Shown piece by piece: positions 10,523 through 22,047 of a DNA stretch of 64,000 bases. The stretch lies in NCBI GenBank assembly GCA_949128115.1, contig OX421966.1:30583042-30647041 (forward strand), written 5' to 3'. A model generated the notes under the pieces. That model was not told the DNA's origin, did no database searches, and saw only the letters and a program-made list of their open reading frames with translations. The stretch is from Anaspis maculata. Taxonomy: Eukaryota > Arthropoda > Insecta > Coleoptera > Scraptiidae. Numbering within the stretch: the stretch's first letter is position 1; every line of letters starts with the position of its first letter. Both the position numbers and the translations under genes were made by a program.

Positions 10523-13500
10523 TTCTAAAGTTGAGTGACAGAAGTGAACAAAAGTAAAATTTCCAAAAAAAAAAAAGCAACTCCACAGCTGACCCATCAT
10601 CATCTGAGGAAAGATGGTGACTTTTCTCGACATCTATTGTGGGACACATGTATAATGTCTTACCGCACGGATTTCAATTCCATTACGTTTCCGTTGCTAT
10701 TTTGTGGATGTTTCTCCAGTTGAGCTATTATTTGTCGAGTAAATAGTTGAGCTTGTCACAAAGCGACTGGAGCGGAAACCCGAATCTAAATCCCGCGAAT
10801 TTCCATCAAATGCATATTATGCAGCTGGCAACACTTGGCACTTTGACATACATGCAGGTATATGAAAGACAACGACTCGTGTGGAAAAGCGCGCGCGGGA
10901 AATTCCACGCCTCGTATTTTCTCAAGAAATTGAATCCCAAACAAGTTTTGAATAAAGGATTCGAACAAACAGAGGAACTATTGCTCCCAACTCAGACTGC
11001 GGGATATGTGCGACAGGCATCACGTCTCTGGGATTTCTCCCTTGTTGCAGTCTCTTCTCCCATGCCATGATAGTCCTCCTCCAACCCCGACGGTTCCTTC
11101 CTGTTGTATTTCCAGGACTTTCGAGGCAGCTGACCCCAGAGTATTCATTACGTCTCAATTCGTCGCAGGTATAACAAAAATAAACAACGCTAAGAACATT
11201 CATTCTGATGGTGGAGGTACCTAAGGTATAAAGATCTGACTACATGACCGGAAATTGTTTTTTTCATATTCATATCGAGGAATAAGAACCGTCATGACCT
11301 TGATATGCCTTGATGCTAAAATCGAACAAAGGATGTGTGGACGCGGCCTTGGAATAAATTTAGGGTGATGCGACGCCTTTGTTTATGGGCTAACATCAGC
11401 GCACGAGACCCTCCTTGTCTCTAACTTTTAATTTACGAGCTCGGGCAATTTGTTTGTCAGACTGCGAAACGGTTTGTTGTCCATTTGGCGTGCTGCGCTG
11501 CTTCGTGGAAAAGTCAAGGAGAAGAATTGACCCATTACGTGGAACGTTCACCCCTCGGCAATCAAGACCGTTTCAACAAATCATAAAAATGACTCAGTTT
11601 TCGCCCAAAATTCAAGTGGTTCGGCCTGCTACGTTTTTCTCAGTACTACATAATTACAGGGATACAGGTGTCCCAAAAGCTAGCTATATCACACCGAACA
11701 ACGAATAGCCTCCAATAGGGCTTTACCATCTGCCATTTCATGGGTTCAGAACAGGCGCGCGAACCTCAAATTGGAAATCCGGTTGTTAGTTTTTAATGTG
11801 CCATGTGCCCAATATAACGAATCATCTTTTCTTTTTAAACAATACAACTTCTGGCAAGTGTGACATGACGGGTGGTCTCTTTCGTAATAGCGGCCCAATC
11901 GTGGCGCCCTCTACCAGTCATCCTTACAGGTTTAGTTCTCATCCCTGGTATTGTCCACGGAGGCTAAAATTGGAGGATGTAAAGGCAGCAGTTCCCAAAA
12001 GTATATTAAAACTTTGGAAGTTGCATAAAAAAATATTACTCACCGATATTTCCAGACATGATATTCGTTATTAAATTTGGATTTCTGTTAGTAATTATGT
12101 TTCTCATTTCGAAATGTGTCTTTGGGTTTGTTTAACCCCGAAAAATATATCGTATCTAGCAGCAAGTTTTAGAGCCACTGTTACGTATTTCTATCATTGT
12201 GGCTGCTATTTTGTACAATTATGCATGTATGGCACTGAAAGTCATGAGGACTTTTTGGTAAAAGTGGTCTTTTGAAAATTCAAAAAAAATTCACTTTCAC
12301 CTTAGGCCATTATTTGGATTTTTGAGACAGTTTTTGAGAAACACTCGGTATACAAAAGCTCAAAAAGCTACATACAATCAAGCTAACAGATCAGAACAAT
12401 CTGACTAATTCTCCTATTTTTATTATGGTTTGCAGATCCGAATGTCCATCCAACATAAACAATTGAACGTCCGATTCAATGGACACGTTTATTATCTTTG
12501 CATTGATAGGTACCTACAACTGCCGGGTCCCGATTTAGATAGCGCCAGCTGGTAGTGGCAATAATTTTTGAGCATTTCGCTTTTTTCATGCGGAAATGCA
12601 AAAAAAAGAACAGGTTAGAAAGTTGTTTCGGCACATTATCAATGAAATATGGGACCTGGATCGATGCTGATGAATTTTTTGCGTTGATATGTGTGAATAA
12701 TGAGATGATTGATGGAAGATGGAAAGGTGATATGATGGTTAAAAAGTTTGAAATATACCTACCCTTTACAAACATTACCACATGATGCTAGGCCCAATAC
12801 AACCTGCAATATCTCAGTGTTAGAACCGACAATAATACAGTTTAGCATACAATTAAAAAAAAAACAGGTGTGTTTTCAAGTCGGGGCTTGCTCTTCTAAT
12901 CTTGGTAATCTTTGTACTATTTTTTTGCCGAGTTATAATAGTTTTTATTCAAAAGAGAAACTCTACCTTCCACCTACATGTCGGAAAAATCAAGCGAAAC
13001 ATTGAATAAACCCAAAACAAAAATGAGACAAAGGCGAGAAATAATTTTGAAGTTGTGGCTTCATGCTTTTTCAGAGCTCGACTTACAAAACACACCTGCA
13101 CTCAAAAAGGAGAATTAGAAATTTACGAGTAAACATCACATAACGAAAGCGCATACAAAACACGAAAAGCAGGAATTTGATGAAACAAGCCACATGAATT
13201 ACAAAGTTGTATTTTTGTTTCCTTCTCAATTTTCTCACAATCGGTTGCAACTTGACACACCTGTAAGACTCGAACTCTATGACTCGAGAACACTTTTATT
13301 CAAAACGTTGATGTCCGGTTCCACGAACAATGGCGAAGCTAACTAAAATATTTTTCGCATTTCAACGCATTTGTAGACTTAACTGATGTCAGCTCAAAAA
13401 GTGACAACTGAACTGAATGAACATCGTGTACGAGATATAGTTTCAAGTTGACGTGGTTGCAATGTTGACAACTCCACTTTATGACAAATATTGACACAAA

Positions 13501-14617
13501 TGACAAAACTACATGGAGTTGGCAAGCAACAGCGCATGGTTCTCAAAATCTGGCGTAAGCTACATAAGCCCGCTAGAGAGCCCGCTTAACGCGAAAAACA
13601 CAACAGATTAACAGATAACATGATATAACGGATAATTAATGATGAGATTAATTGAAGACGAGCAAGAACAGAAACGCCAAGAAAGTACTCACACAAAAAA
13701 AACAAGAAAAGCTCCGCCGATTATTTTTTAAAGCGAATTCGACGAGAGAATGGGGCAATTTGTAGTGGTAAAATCGTGTTGAAAAGTCGTAATTCATTGA
13801 AGGGCCCTCATCAATATTGCATAACGCTCGAAAGAGGGATCTCCTCCACCCTCCGCCACCCACCTCCCTTATCAATTCTATAGGTTGGATCGCTGCCTGC
13901 CTCTACCAAAGTGAATTGGAGAAACTGATCCGAATTAATCATTTATTGCCAGTGGCGGCGCGCGGCTTAAAAATAGAATATTATTGGTGGCGAGTTCAAA
14001 GCGAGAATCGAGGACTGATTTATGCAAAAATGTGGTGTTTGCGCCAAGTAGGTATAGAGTGTCCCTGAATAAACAGTAGTGTAAACAGAAAAAGTTTGAG
14101 CTTTCAAAAAAACGTTAACAGTCGTACGAAGTTCACTAACTCCCGGAAGTATGGGATTTTCAGTTTAATCAAGCGTACATCACTCGTTTTATTTTAAAAA
14201 CTGAACTTTTACAATTAAAATTTATTAGCGTTTTTGAATTCGACGGCGGGAACTTTTTTTTAAGTGATGGAGACGCTCGAAGGCACTAATCGCATTGCAT
14301 TTTGAGAACAAAGCATAATCGGCGAAGATGAAAAATTTTTGGAACTGTATAAATTGGTTGTTATGCTCCAAAGTGTTTTCTAAGAATTTTTCTCAGGTGC
14401 TCATATTATTTTCTTCTCCATCCCCGCAAATCATCACAAACAGGGGTAGTAGCTGGCAGCAGGGAATATATAGACAAGGAGAGAATATAGTAAGAACAGA
14501 GGCTTCAGGATGAAACGATTCAAATAATTTTTTTCAATTCTAGCAAATGAACTGTCAAAAAATTAGTCAAGTTACAGTTCAAGTTCTTCAGTTCCATTAG
14601 GTGACTTTCGTCACTAA
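10523..14617. other. Unassigned intergenic DNA
   Basis: The open frames here (for example 11415-11708, 11796-12074 and 12476-12781) are short, AT-biased and show no motif I recognise. Apart from A/T tracts I see no repeat architecture and no exon that I can support. Confidence 0.4.
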
Positions 14618-14811
14618 GGGCTCAATTTCAAGTCCGACTTGCAATACTCCTTCGGCTCTAAACCTGAAACAGATCAATGGCAATAGAAAGACGAAAATTG
14701 GAGCAAAGCTTTCTCCGCATTTGGCTAATATTCAGAACGAAATCAAAATTTAACAAATTTTGACAGCGTGCAACTTTGCGAGGGTTGCAAATCGGATTTG
14801 GAATTGAGCCC
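14618..14811. mobile_element. MITE with GGGCTCAATTTCAAGTCCGA termini
   Basis: The left end GGGCTCAATTTCAAGTCCGA and right end GGATTTGGAATTGAGCCC form an imperfect TIR of about 30 bp, including TTGCAA. The terminus closely resembles that of the 32320-32468 MITE, so the two are one family with different interiors. Confidence 0.75.
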
Positions 14812-14929
14812 TACGTATAGTTTGTGCCAAGTATTTTTATACATAATTTATTTTTATCAACTTTGACTTATTTGTAAATTGAAGATTGACATGTGCATCG
14901 AATCGAACCTCGCATCGAGCAATCATCCT

Positions 14930-16489
14930 CAGGGCCGGATTAAGATTGCTGGCGCCACTAGGCAAAAATTTTACAGCGCCCCTTAACTGACGTTTGGGCA
15001 GCAGCCCCCTGGAACTAATTTTTGGGCAGGCCTGCTGTGCCCCAAGCCCCCCCCCCCCAAAATTTTCTATCGAACGTGATTTTTTTTGAGCATTTTTCCT
15101 GTTTTTCAAATTATTGTAAGTGAATTTTGGGGAAAAATTATAATTTTTTACATAATACCGTATGATCAAGAACTTTCCTCCTCTAGGTAGGCTATGATCT
15201 GGCCATTGGCAGGCAAACGAAGCTGATTTTGGTCAGGCCACAGCCTGCCTAGAGGAGGGAAGTTTTTGATCATACGGTAGTAGGTACTCGCTTCAGCTAC
15301 TTATCTGCAGATAATCGCAGTGTTCAATTCGTCAGAGGTTCAATTACTTGCATGGCTCGATGGTTAGCAGTAGGTCCTCTAGTTCTGAGGAACTGGATAA
15401 AATCAGTGCGTCATCTTTCTTTCAGCAAAGATGGTATGATGGTTCATCCAAAGTGATCAGTCACTTGATGGAGTGATGGCATGGTACTCGGCTAATGGCT
15501 ATCAGTCACTTTTCTGGTCATCAGCTTGATAATCACAAACCAAGATGGCGGCTTCCAAAAAAAAAGTTGACTGTCCTATTTAAGAAAATAGTAGGCCTAG
15601 ACAATAACTGCAATTGTTGTTTATTTCTGACGTCTCTTATTAGGCAAATACCAAATTCCACTCCAATATCTTCAAAAAGAGGCAATTTAATGGAGATAAT
15701 GTTTTTTTTGACAGATCTCAGTTTTCTCAAAATATCTCGAAAACAGTTAGCAATGTTTGAAAATGGTTTGATGTACCTCAACAACCATCAAATTGCGTAT
15801 CATATGGCATGCCCTGCAATACTCTATACCTTTGCCCGTTCAAAAGATGCATTTTTTTATGTTTTCCTTCTTCACCTACAGGATCTCAACTGAAGTTTTG
15901 CTTGCGGGGATGGACATAATTGTTCAGACAGGTTCTAAGAACATGTGTGCCAAAGGGAATACTGCACCACTAAAAATGAAGCGTACGGGACTTTTTCCGA
16001 ACTACATATAATTATAATAATACTCTACCTACCGATGCCGCTTATTCAGATTACAACCCAAGTTGATAGTTGATTTATCCAATCCTATTGAATAATGCAC
16101 GCATTATCACGCGCATACATGCCTGCATTTTTCAATAAGACTGGACAAAGCGTTAGTATTCTATACTCGCGGGTAATAGCTATTACTCATTCGGATGCTT
16201 TACGACACTCGCCAAGGCTCTTGTCAGCAAACTGCATCCTCATGAGTAAGAAGCAATCATTACCCGCTTGTTGAATAATACACTATTATTTATACTGATC
16301 CCTACTATATAGTGCGCCCTGCTTCTGCTATCTGTATAAAATTTAAAATCTTCCAATTTGTGAGGCCCTTCAGAGTTCAGTTGTGAAATTATTAATCAGT
16401 TCCGGTATAATCTTTTAAAAGCTTTTTGCCTGTTGGTTCAGTGGCGCCCCTAGGCAGTTTTTTTTTGCCCATTGGTTAATCCGGCCCTG
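14930..16489. mobile_element. Non-autonomous hAT-type element, 1.56 kb
   Basis: The TIR begins CAGGGCCGGATTAA and ends TTAATCCGGCCCTG. It is flanked by a perfect 8-bp duplication, ATCATCCT, at 14922-14929 and 16490-16497. An 8-bp duplication and a CAGGG-type TIR are diagnostic of the hAT superfamily. Subterminal GGCGCC and CTAGGCA words are also mirrored. The frame at 15495-15893 (132 codons) matches no hAT transposase, so the element must be moved in trans. Confidence 0.93.
15156..15279. repeat. Small palindrome nested in the hAT element
   Basis: TACCGTATGATCAAGAACTT at the left is mirrored by AAGTTTTTGATCATACGGTA at the right, with CCTCCTCTAGG pairing further in. The 124-bp unit looks like an independent MITE inserted into the hAT, but no empty site is available to prove it. 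Confidence 0.75.
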
Positions 16490-16567
16490 ATCATCCTATG
16501 ACAGAGGCAGACTCCCATTGTAACCTCACCAATCCACCATCAAGCTGCTCCATTTTTCGATCAATTT

Positions 16568-16622
16568 TAACTGACCAGACCTCACTCACTGACAAGTGCA
16601 GGTATCTTTACGAGATTGTGGG
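16568..16622. repeat. GACCAGACCTCA repeat fragment
   Basis: It lies just outside the right end of the hAT element. It matches the reverse complement of the 8.2 kb repeat, including a GGTATCTTTACGAG-like word. A shorter trace (GCCAGACCTCACTCC) is at about 18059. Confidence 0.45.
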
Positions 16623-16949
16623 TAATCTTATCCGTAACGCTAATCTTGCCTTGCTTGCTTGTTTAGTAAGTAACTAGGTAGGTACATACATACTATACAT
16701 AGATATTTGTTTGCCGTCATGCTGTCATTGCTGTCCCATAGTGCGAAAAAGTATGAAAATACTCTTTTTAGATGTTAATTGAGTGTCATTAAAAATGGGT
16801 TCACATTGTTCACGAACATGCTTTCCATCTACGCAGTAGGTTCTTCAATGTAAAGATCAAGCCAGAGATACTACGAAGGCGACGGTAGTTACGCACAAAA
16901 GGTAGACGCGGCGACATCCTGTACCATCAAAGTGGGTGGCTGGATAAGA

Positions 16950-17560
16950 TCATTCATGGTTTTCGGGTGAATGGAGCAGGCGGAAGGCAGAGCAAAGAGC
17001 GACTCGGTGCGGTGGCGGTGGTGTGGGCCCATTCTCGTCGGTCGGAGCGGCTTTCCCATGAATTTTTGAGGGCCAAGAAGGTCGAAGGGGGGCGCTCGGT
17101 CCGAGCTTTGGCGGTCGGGTCGTCAAACTCCGAAAAAGGTGGGCCCGCGTTTTGTGCTGCGGACAGGTCGTTCACCACTCGCGGCGGTAATTTTGTTGAG
17201 TGTGTGTGTGTGTATGTGCGAGAGTGTGTGACAGGAACATCGGCATCGAGCAGGCTGTGTGGTGAGCTGTGGTGGCAGGGGACAGGCAGGGCCGCAGGAA
17301 ACCTTGAACGTAGTAGCGGGCGCAGGCAATCGGCAGAAACGGGAAGTTCAAGGCCGTTTGTAGTAGTAAAGTGGGCAGGGGCAGGAGCAGGAGCAGCAGC
17401 GGGAGTTTAATAGAGCCTCTCCTGCGACACAGCGACGACGAGGACGGTGTGTTTTGGCCGGAAAACACTGCGCCGCACGCAGCACGCGACCTCCGGATCC
17501 TCCGAAGCGGGCCATGGGCATGGGCCAAACTAAATTGGGATTTTGCGAGCGGTGGTGACA
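16950..17560. promoter_or_regulatory. GC-rich, CpG-containing block with a GT microsatellite; possible promoter or first exon
   Basis: This 0.6 kb is markedly richer in G+C and CpG than its surroundings. Long open frames overlap on both strands (147 codons plus, 144 codons minus), which is expected when stop codons are scarce. A (GT)n tract lies at about 17198-17216. I recognise no protein. It could be a promoter or non-coding first exon, perhaps of the minus-strand YPEL gene 12 kb away, but nothing here proves that. Confidence 0.3.
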
Positions 17561-17599
17561 CATTACCACTACTGCTTATGTGCTGCGATTTCATGCGGC

Positions 17600-18439
17600 A
17601 ACACACACGAAATTGGCATGCTGTGAAATTTTAATGCCGCCAAGCATTTTACTTGAAAAATTAATGCGTTGCCTTGGGAATTTAAACGGAAAGTGCTTCT
17701 TTGCGCGAAATGTGTGGAAAATCAATATAGCCTCGAGAACCTGCTAAACACACGATCCGAGAAAAAAATTGTTTTTGAATGCAAAGCGAATTATAATGCC
17801 TTGCAGCACCAACCGCAGTGCTGTTACCGAGTCCGCTCTCTAGCGATAGAATTATTGTAGACTTGTGTTCCATCCTCGATACCATACCTAGCACTTGAAA
17901 AAGGGGTATCAAGTCAAGACGAACGTATTTACCCACCCCAAAAAACGTCCCCGAGGAAAATGACCCGTCAATACTAACAGCACAACACAAACTAGCCTAG
18001 ACTAACTAATCTTCACTAAATGCTGCAATGCAAGCTTAGAGAGCATCAACTTCAACTGGCCAGACCTCACTCCACTTCATGCACCAATGCAATGCTTCAG
18101 TTACCAACGTTACTAAAAAACGAAGATCTGAATGACAGAATTGAGTTTAATCCACCATCAGTCGTTCCGTCCGATGGATCACGTAGAGTAGCGCCCCTTG
18201 GGATTTCGTTTCTAGAACCTCTGAACATGCCTAAGCAAAATTGCGATGTGAAACTTTGTACGCCGCAACACCGACTTGAAGAAATCTCAATTTTCACCCA
18301 TGGGATTTAAAGAAGTATAGAGCATGCGCAATATACGGCATCGCTTCCAGTTGGTGCCTCATAACCTCTTCTACGCAATCTTTCTTGACCCCGCCAAGAG
18401 GGCAAAACCACACATAACTTCTAATTCAAAACTTTGGAA
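17600..18439. other. Unassigned sequence beside the gypsy fragment
   Basis: The frames are short and unrecognised. I looked for a gypsy LTR or envelope-like gene downstream of the minus-strand integrase and found none, so the element is truncated here or has decayed past recognition. Confidence 0.4.
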
Positions 18440-19466
18440 TCACCTGTCACAGCGGGTTTCAGATCTTTTGCGTGCCACGTACCACACAACTTGCCACGTA
18501 CCACACAACTTGCCACTCAACTCCTTCAACTCGTAGGTCCAAGGCGACACTTTTCTCGAAATAACAAAAGGTTCTACGAATCGGGGTGCGAGTTTGGCGG
18601 AATAGAATTTCGCGGCATCAGAAAGGGTGAAATTCCTACGCAAGACATAAGAACCAACCTCGTACGTAACATTGCGGCATCTGAGATCGTAGATGCGCTT
18701 ATTCTTGTCAGCAGCTTTCCGAAATCGTTGTGTGACCTCACTGTATAAGTCCTGAAGAGACTTCCGTCGATCCAAAACCAGCTTGCTCTTATCAACCTGG
18801 AACCCAACTGGTTGTGGTCCAAGTTCTCGGAGATTCACGTTCACAGGCATCTCGCGGCCGAAAATTACCGAATAAGGAGTACGTCTGGTAGTCTCGTAAA
18901 CCCGAGTACGAATAGCACAGGTAAGTTTCGGAAGGTTCACATCCCAGTTTTTATAGTTGCCAGTGACGTAGCAACGAATCATAGTTTCCAAAGTTTGATT
19001 GATACGTTCCGTCGGATTTGCTTGGGGTTGGTAATTAGCTGTGAAAGACTGGCGAATACCGTAGATCCTAAGAAGCTGCTGAAGTTCGCCTCTGAAATTT
19101 GGGCCATTATTCGAAAAAAGAACCTTCGGCTGTCCAAACATCAGCAACAAAACTTTTTTCCAGAGCCTTACAGGTCAATTTGGCCGTCGCATCTCGCATA
19201 GGAACCGTCACAGTGAATTTGCTGAAATAGTCTATGATGACCAAAATATGTTTGAAGCCTCGATTCGATCTTGGGAATGGCCCAATCAAGTCGCAGCAGA
19301 TAACCTGGAATGGTTCGTCTACCACTCTTGGAGGTGCAAATAATCCAGCAGGCTTCTTTTGCTCAATCTTAGTGTCTTCCCACAAGTCAGACACTTACGC
19401 ACGTACCGGGTGACGTCTTCCTTTATCCTGGGCCAGTAATACTGCTGAGCTACACGCCTGAAAGTC
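18440..19466 (-). pseudogene. Ty3/gypsy-type pol fragment: integrase
   Basis: The minus-strand reading shows an integrase. The zinc-binding part (19319-19470, QQYYWPRI and CLTCGK) is followed by the core (CCDLIGPF, VIIDYFSKF) and, after a frameshift near 19110-19150, the rest of the core and a C-terminal domain ending at 18440. The second catalytic aspartate is replaced: the motif reads FSNNGPNF, where families have an Asp before the Asn-Gly. The glutamate of the third motif (PTERINQTLE) is kept. With two frames and a lost catalytic residue it cannot be functional. The upstream part of the same gene continues at 21213-22047, beyond the Harbinger insertion. A 19-bp tandem duplication is present in the 3' end (18473-18510). 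Confidence 0.9.
18473..18510. repeat. 19-bp tandem duplication in the gypsy 3' coding end
   Basis: The unit TGCCACGTACCACACAACT occurs twice in succession, with the start of a third. Because 19 is not a multiple of three it shifts frame, so the C-terminal residues after it are probably not original. Confidence 0.8.
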
Positions 19467-19627
19467 TTATGCCCGGTTGCACGAACATGGTATCTAATTT
19501 TGCGACGTAGCAAATTGAATCGGGTTGCAGGAACAGGGTATCAAACGAGGTAGCAAACAGGATGTGGCTAAGGTTATCACGCATTTGAACTACTTGCATC
19601 TTTTTATGCGTATGCACGTACCTAAAA

Positions 19628-19760
19628 GCGCTAAAAGGTCCGATTCGACACTTTATTTTGAACTTTCCAACGTCTCCGATTTTTATTCTTCTGAAGAAGA
19701 ACAAGAAGTAGAAGATGCAGTTCGTTGTGTCATTGCCGATCAAAAAAAAACCGTCTCGTA
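19628..19760 (+). pseudogene. Decayed duplicate of the HARBI1-like N-terminus
   Basis: This reads SDSTLYFELSNVSDFYSSEE then EQEVEDAVR, clearly the same as the start of the gene at 20596 (SDSALSEFSEVSGFSSSEE, EQDVAGAVR). The start codon is degraded (GGTCCGATTCG) and a stop follows the poly-A run. Having two N-termini in one element means that a related element or segment was duplicated or inserted inside it. Confidence 0.75.
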
Positions 19761-20595
19761 GATAAGATGTACCTACCTCGCGTCGCGAGCTGTCAAAGTC
19801 AAAGAAGCGTCAGGAATTTCAGAGGTTAACAGCATTATTTATTTCTTCGAGTTTTGAAGAATAATATGCAAATCATTGCGCCGAATTAAGGCATAAATCC
19901 ATGCACAGGCTGTCGATCAGGTGAATATGACAAACTGCTTCCGTAAATGCTATTATGTCGATCAACAATTCCAGGTTCAGGCGATGGGAGTTACCGACTG
20001 AAATTGCGAACACTTGCTGGGTGCCTCCACGAGCCCTGTACCTGTACGGCGGAAACAAAGCTGTTGTTTACACCAAGAACGCGGAGCTCTTTATTGCAAA
20101 GTATTGCTCAGTCAAAGTATGAGTGCTTCGGTGACAACGATGAGTTACAGGAGTACTGGGACTGTGATCCCGTGACGAAACTTGAACAATTTTGGGCCGC
20201 TAGTGACACTGTATCAAGCATGTGTCAAGGTGATATCCAGTAGCTCCAGAACAGCTTTTGACGACAGGAAATACTGCAGGAGTCGTTGGCATGAGCAACA
20301 GCAAAGAAATTGAGAGAAAGGAATGAAACTGAATTCTGGATTTGTCAAGTTTTTCTTTGGTACAAAAATAGACCTCACACACTGAAAATGGCTGCCTCTT
20401 TTCTCTTGTCTTATTGTCTCTTGCCCTAACCCTTAGATGTGCACATTTAGGTAGTTTAGATCCCTTGCCCATCAGGTCCCAACACGACCCACGACTCAGC
20501 AACTGCAATAAAGAGTTAACCGGATCGAAACGTGTGGTGGACGGTTTGTTGTTGACCGGGCCGTCACAATATGTCACGCTGTATGCGTATCTAAA

Positions 20596-20880
20596 ATGTC
20601 TGACTCGGCGCTTTCAGAATTTTCGGAAGTCTCCGGATTTTCCTCTTCTGAAGAAGAGCAAGACGTTGCAGGTGCAGTTCGTCGTGTAAATGCTGAGCGG
20701 AAAAACCTCTTCGAGTTTTACAACGACAAGGAATTTAAGGAGCGATATAGGTTCACGAAGGACAATGTGTTGCGGATCGTGGATCTCATCGGAGTTGAAG
20801 ACCTAGAGCTATCTTCTTCGGTGTATTTCTTTCCGCGCACCATTTCCACTCTTCAAATTTGCTTGACTCTTGACAGCTAG
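20596..20880 (+). pseudogene. HARBI1-like transposase, truncated after the N-terminal domain
   Basis: The frame gives 94 codons. It starts with an acidic serine-rich segment (SSSEEEQDVAGAV). The block NDKEFKERYRFTKDNVLRIV then gives the FxxRYRxxKxxxxxIxxLI pattern seen in PIF/Harbinger nucleases ahead of the DDE domain. It ends with RTISTLQICLTLDS and a stop, about where family members enter the catalytic region, which is absent. A full HARBI1-type protein is roughly 350 residues, so three quarters are missing. It is non-functional as a nuclease; a DNA-binding fragment is conceivable but unproven. Confidence 0.75.
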
Positions 20881-21212
20881 ACTTCAACTGTTTCAAATGT
20901 CCTCATACAAACAAATCTGTATAACTGATTGCCTGCACCCATCAGCCAAAATTCTCTATTTATGAGCACAAAATGTAAACCCAAACGTATACTCGGTTTG
21001 AATTAGGCACACCAGTGCTTTTCTCACTCACAATATCAGCTCAGCTTTCCATTCCCATATTTTATTCAGTTTTTTGTTTGACATATTATGTCAGTCGTCA
21101 CCCTAGACACTCCTTTTTTTACGCCTACAAATAGCCTACCATTTGATACCGAGTTTGGTACCGAAGCTAATTTGCGACGGAGCAAATTTTAGTTTCTTGC
21201 AACCGGGGGTTA

Positions 21213-22047
21213 AAGATTCCAGAATGTTCGGCACACGGGTCATCATGACACTTGGCACTTGGCACACGCAAAACTTCTTCACGACGAGATTTGGGTACCA
21301 CGAATTTCCATTTATTCTCCTCAGTGGTTAGATCCGAGCTCGCATTCCGTTTGACACACTTATACCACAGACTCTTATACAAAGCCGACTGCTCCACCCT
21401 CCAAGACGGAAAATTTAACGGACTATCCCCAACATCTCTCAACATTCTTGTGTACCAACCGTCCAGTCCCGAATCCAACCTCAGAGGTCCCTCTACGTCA
21501 CCATTCACGTTCTCCACTGCATCCACGAGCTCCAACAACGGCACAGACCGCGATAACATGTCCGGTACCACGTGATCTCGGCCCCTCCGATGCACAACGT
21601 CAAAGTCATACTGCTGTAGTTTTATGGACCACCTTGCCAATCTACCGGTGAGATCTTGAATATCTTTGAGCCATTGCAAAGACCAATGGTCCGTGATAAC
21701 GGTGAATTCAGTCCCTTCAACGTACGGTCGTAGTTTCTGGATGGCCCATAAAACAGCGTAGCACTTTTTTTCAACAATGGACCACTTGCGCTCTTGTCTG
21801 GTCAAAGATTTTGACAAATAGCAGACCACCTTCTCTCCCTCAGTCGGATGGTTCTGAGTCAAAATGGCGCCAACGCCAAAGTCACTTGCGTCTGTCTGGA
21901 CAATAAATGGTAGGTTGAAATCCGGGCAAGTCAGAACCGGTGCTGAAATCAAACGCTCCTTGATCCTTTTGAAGGCCTCTTTCTGGTGGCAGCCCCATTT
22001 AAACTTTATGCTCTTCTTGGTGAGATCGGTGAGTGGTTGAATCAGCG
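21213..22047 (-). pseudogene. Ty3/gypsy-type pol fragment: end of reverse transcriptase and RNase H
   Basis: The frame runs from about 22047 down to the Harbinger border. It opens with the RT thumb/connection (QKEAFKRIKERLISAPVLTC), then the RNase H domain (FIVQTDASDFGVGAILTQ, EKKCYAVLWAIQKLRPYV, FTVITDHWSLQWL, HRRGRDHVVPDMLSR) and the linker to the integrase zinc domain (CAEHSGIFN). The last 14 codons and the stop come from the Harbinger TIR, not gypsy. The RT core with YxDD lies upstream of the break at 22047 and is missing, as are gag and both LTRs. This is a truncated pol relic. Confidence 0.92.

Larger units (their letters stand above)
19470..21209 (+). mobile_element. Harbinger-like DNA transposon inserted in gypsy pol, 1.74 kb
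   Basis: The TIR begins TGCCCGGTTGCA and ends TGCAACCGGGGG. It continues inward through a TTTGCGACG(T/G)AGCAAATT block mirrored at both ends. TTA flanks both sides (19467-19469, 21210-21212), the target preference of PIF/Harbinger. The gypsy reading frame stops at its right border and resumes at its left border, so this is a genuine insertion. Inside are a truncated HARBI1-like gene (20596-20880) and a second, decayed copy of its first exon. A homologous element lies at 43390-44900. Confidence 0.88.

Noticed and set aside
16967..17606. Open frames of 147 (plus) and 144 (minus) codons
   Set aside because: They overlap antisense in GC-rich DNA where stops are rare, with low-complexity translations and no motif.
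21167..21212. Last residues of the gypsy RNase H frame as part of the protein
   Set aside because: They are encoded by the Harbinger TIR and are not gypsy sequence.
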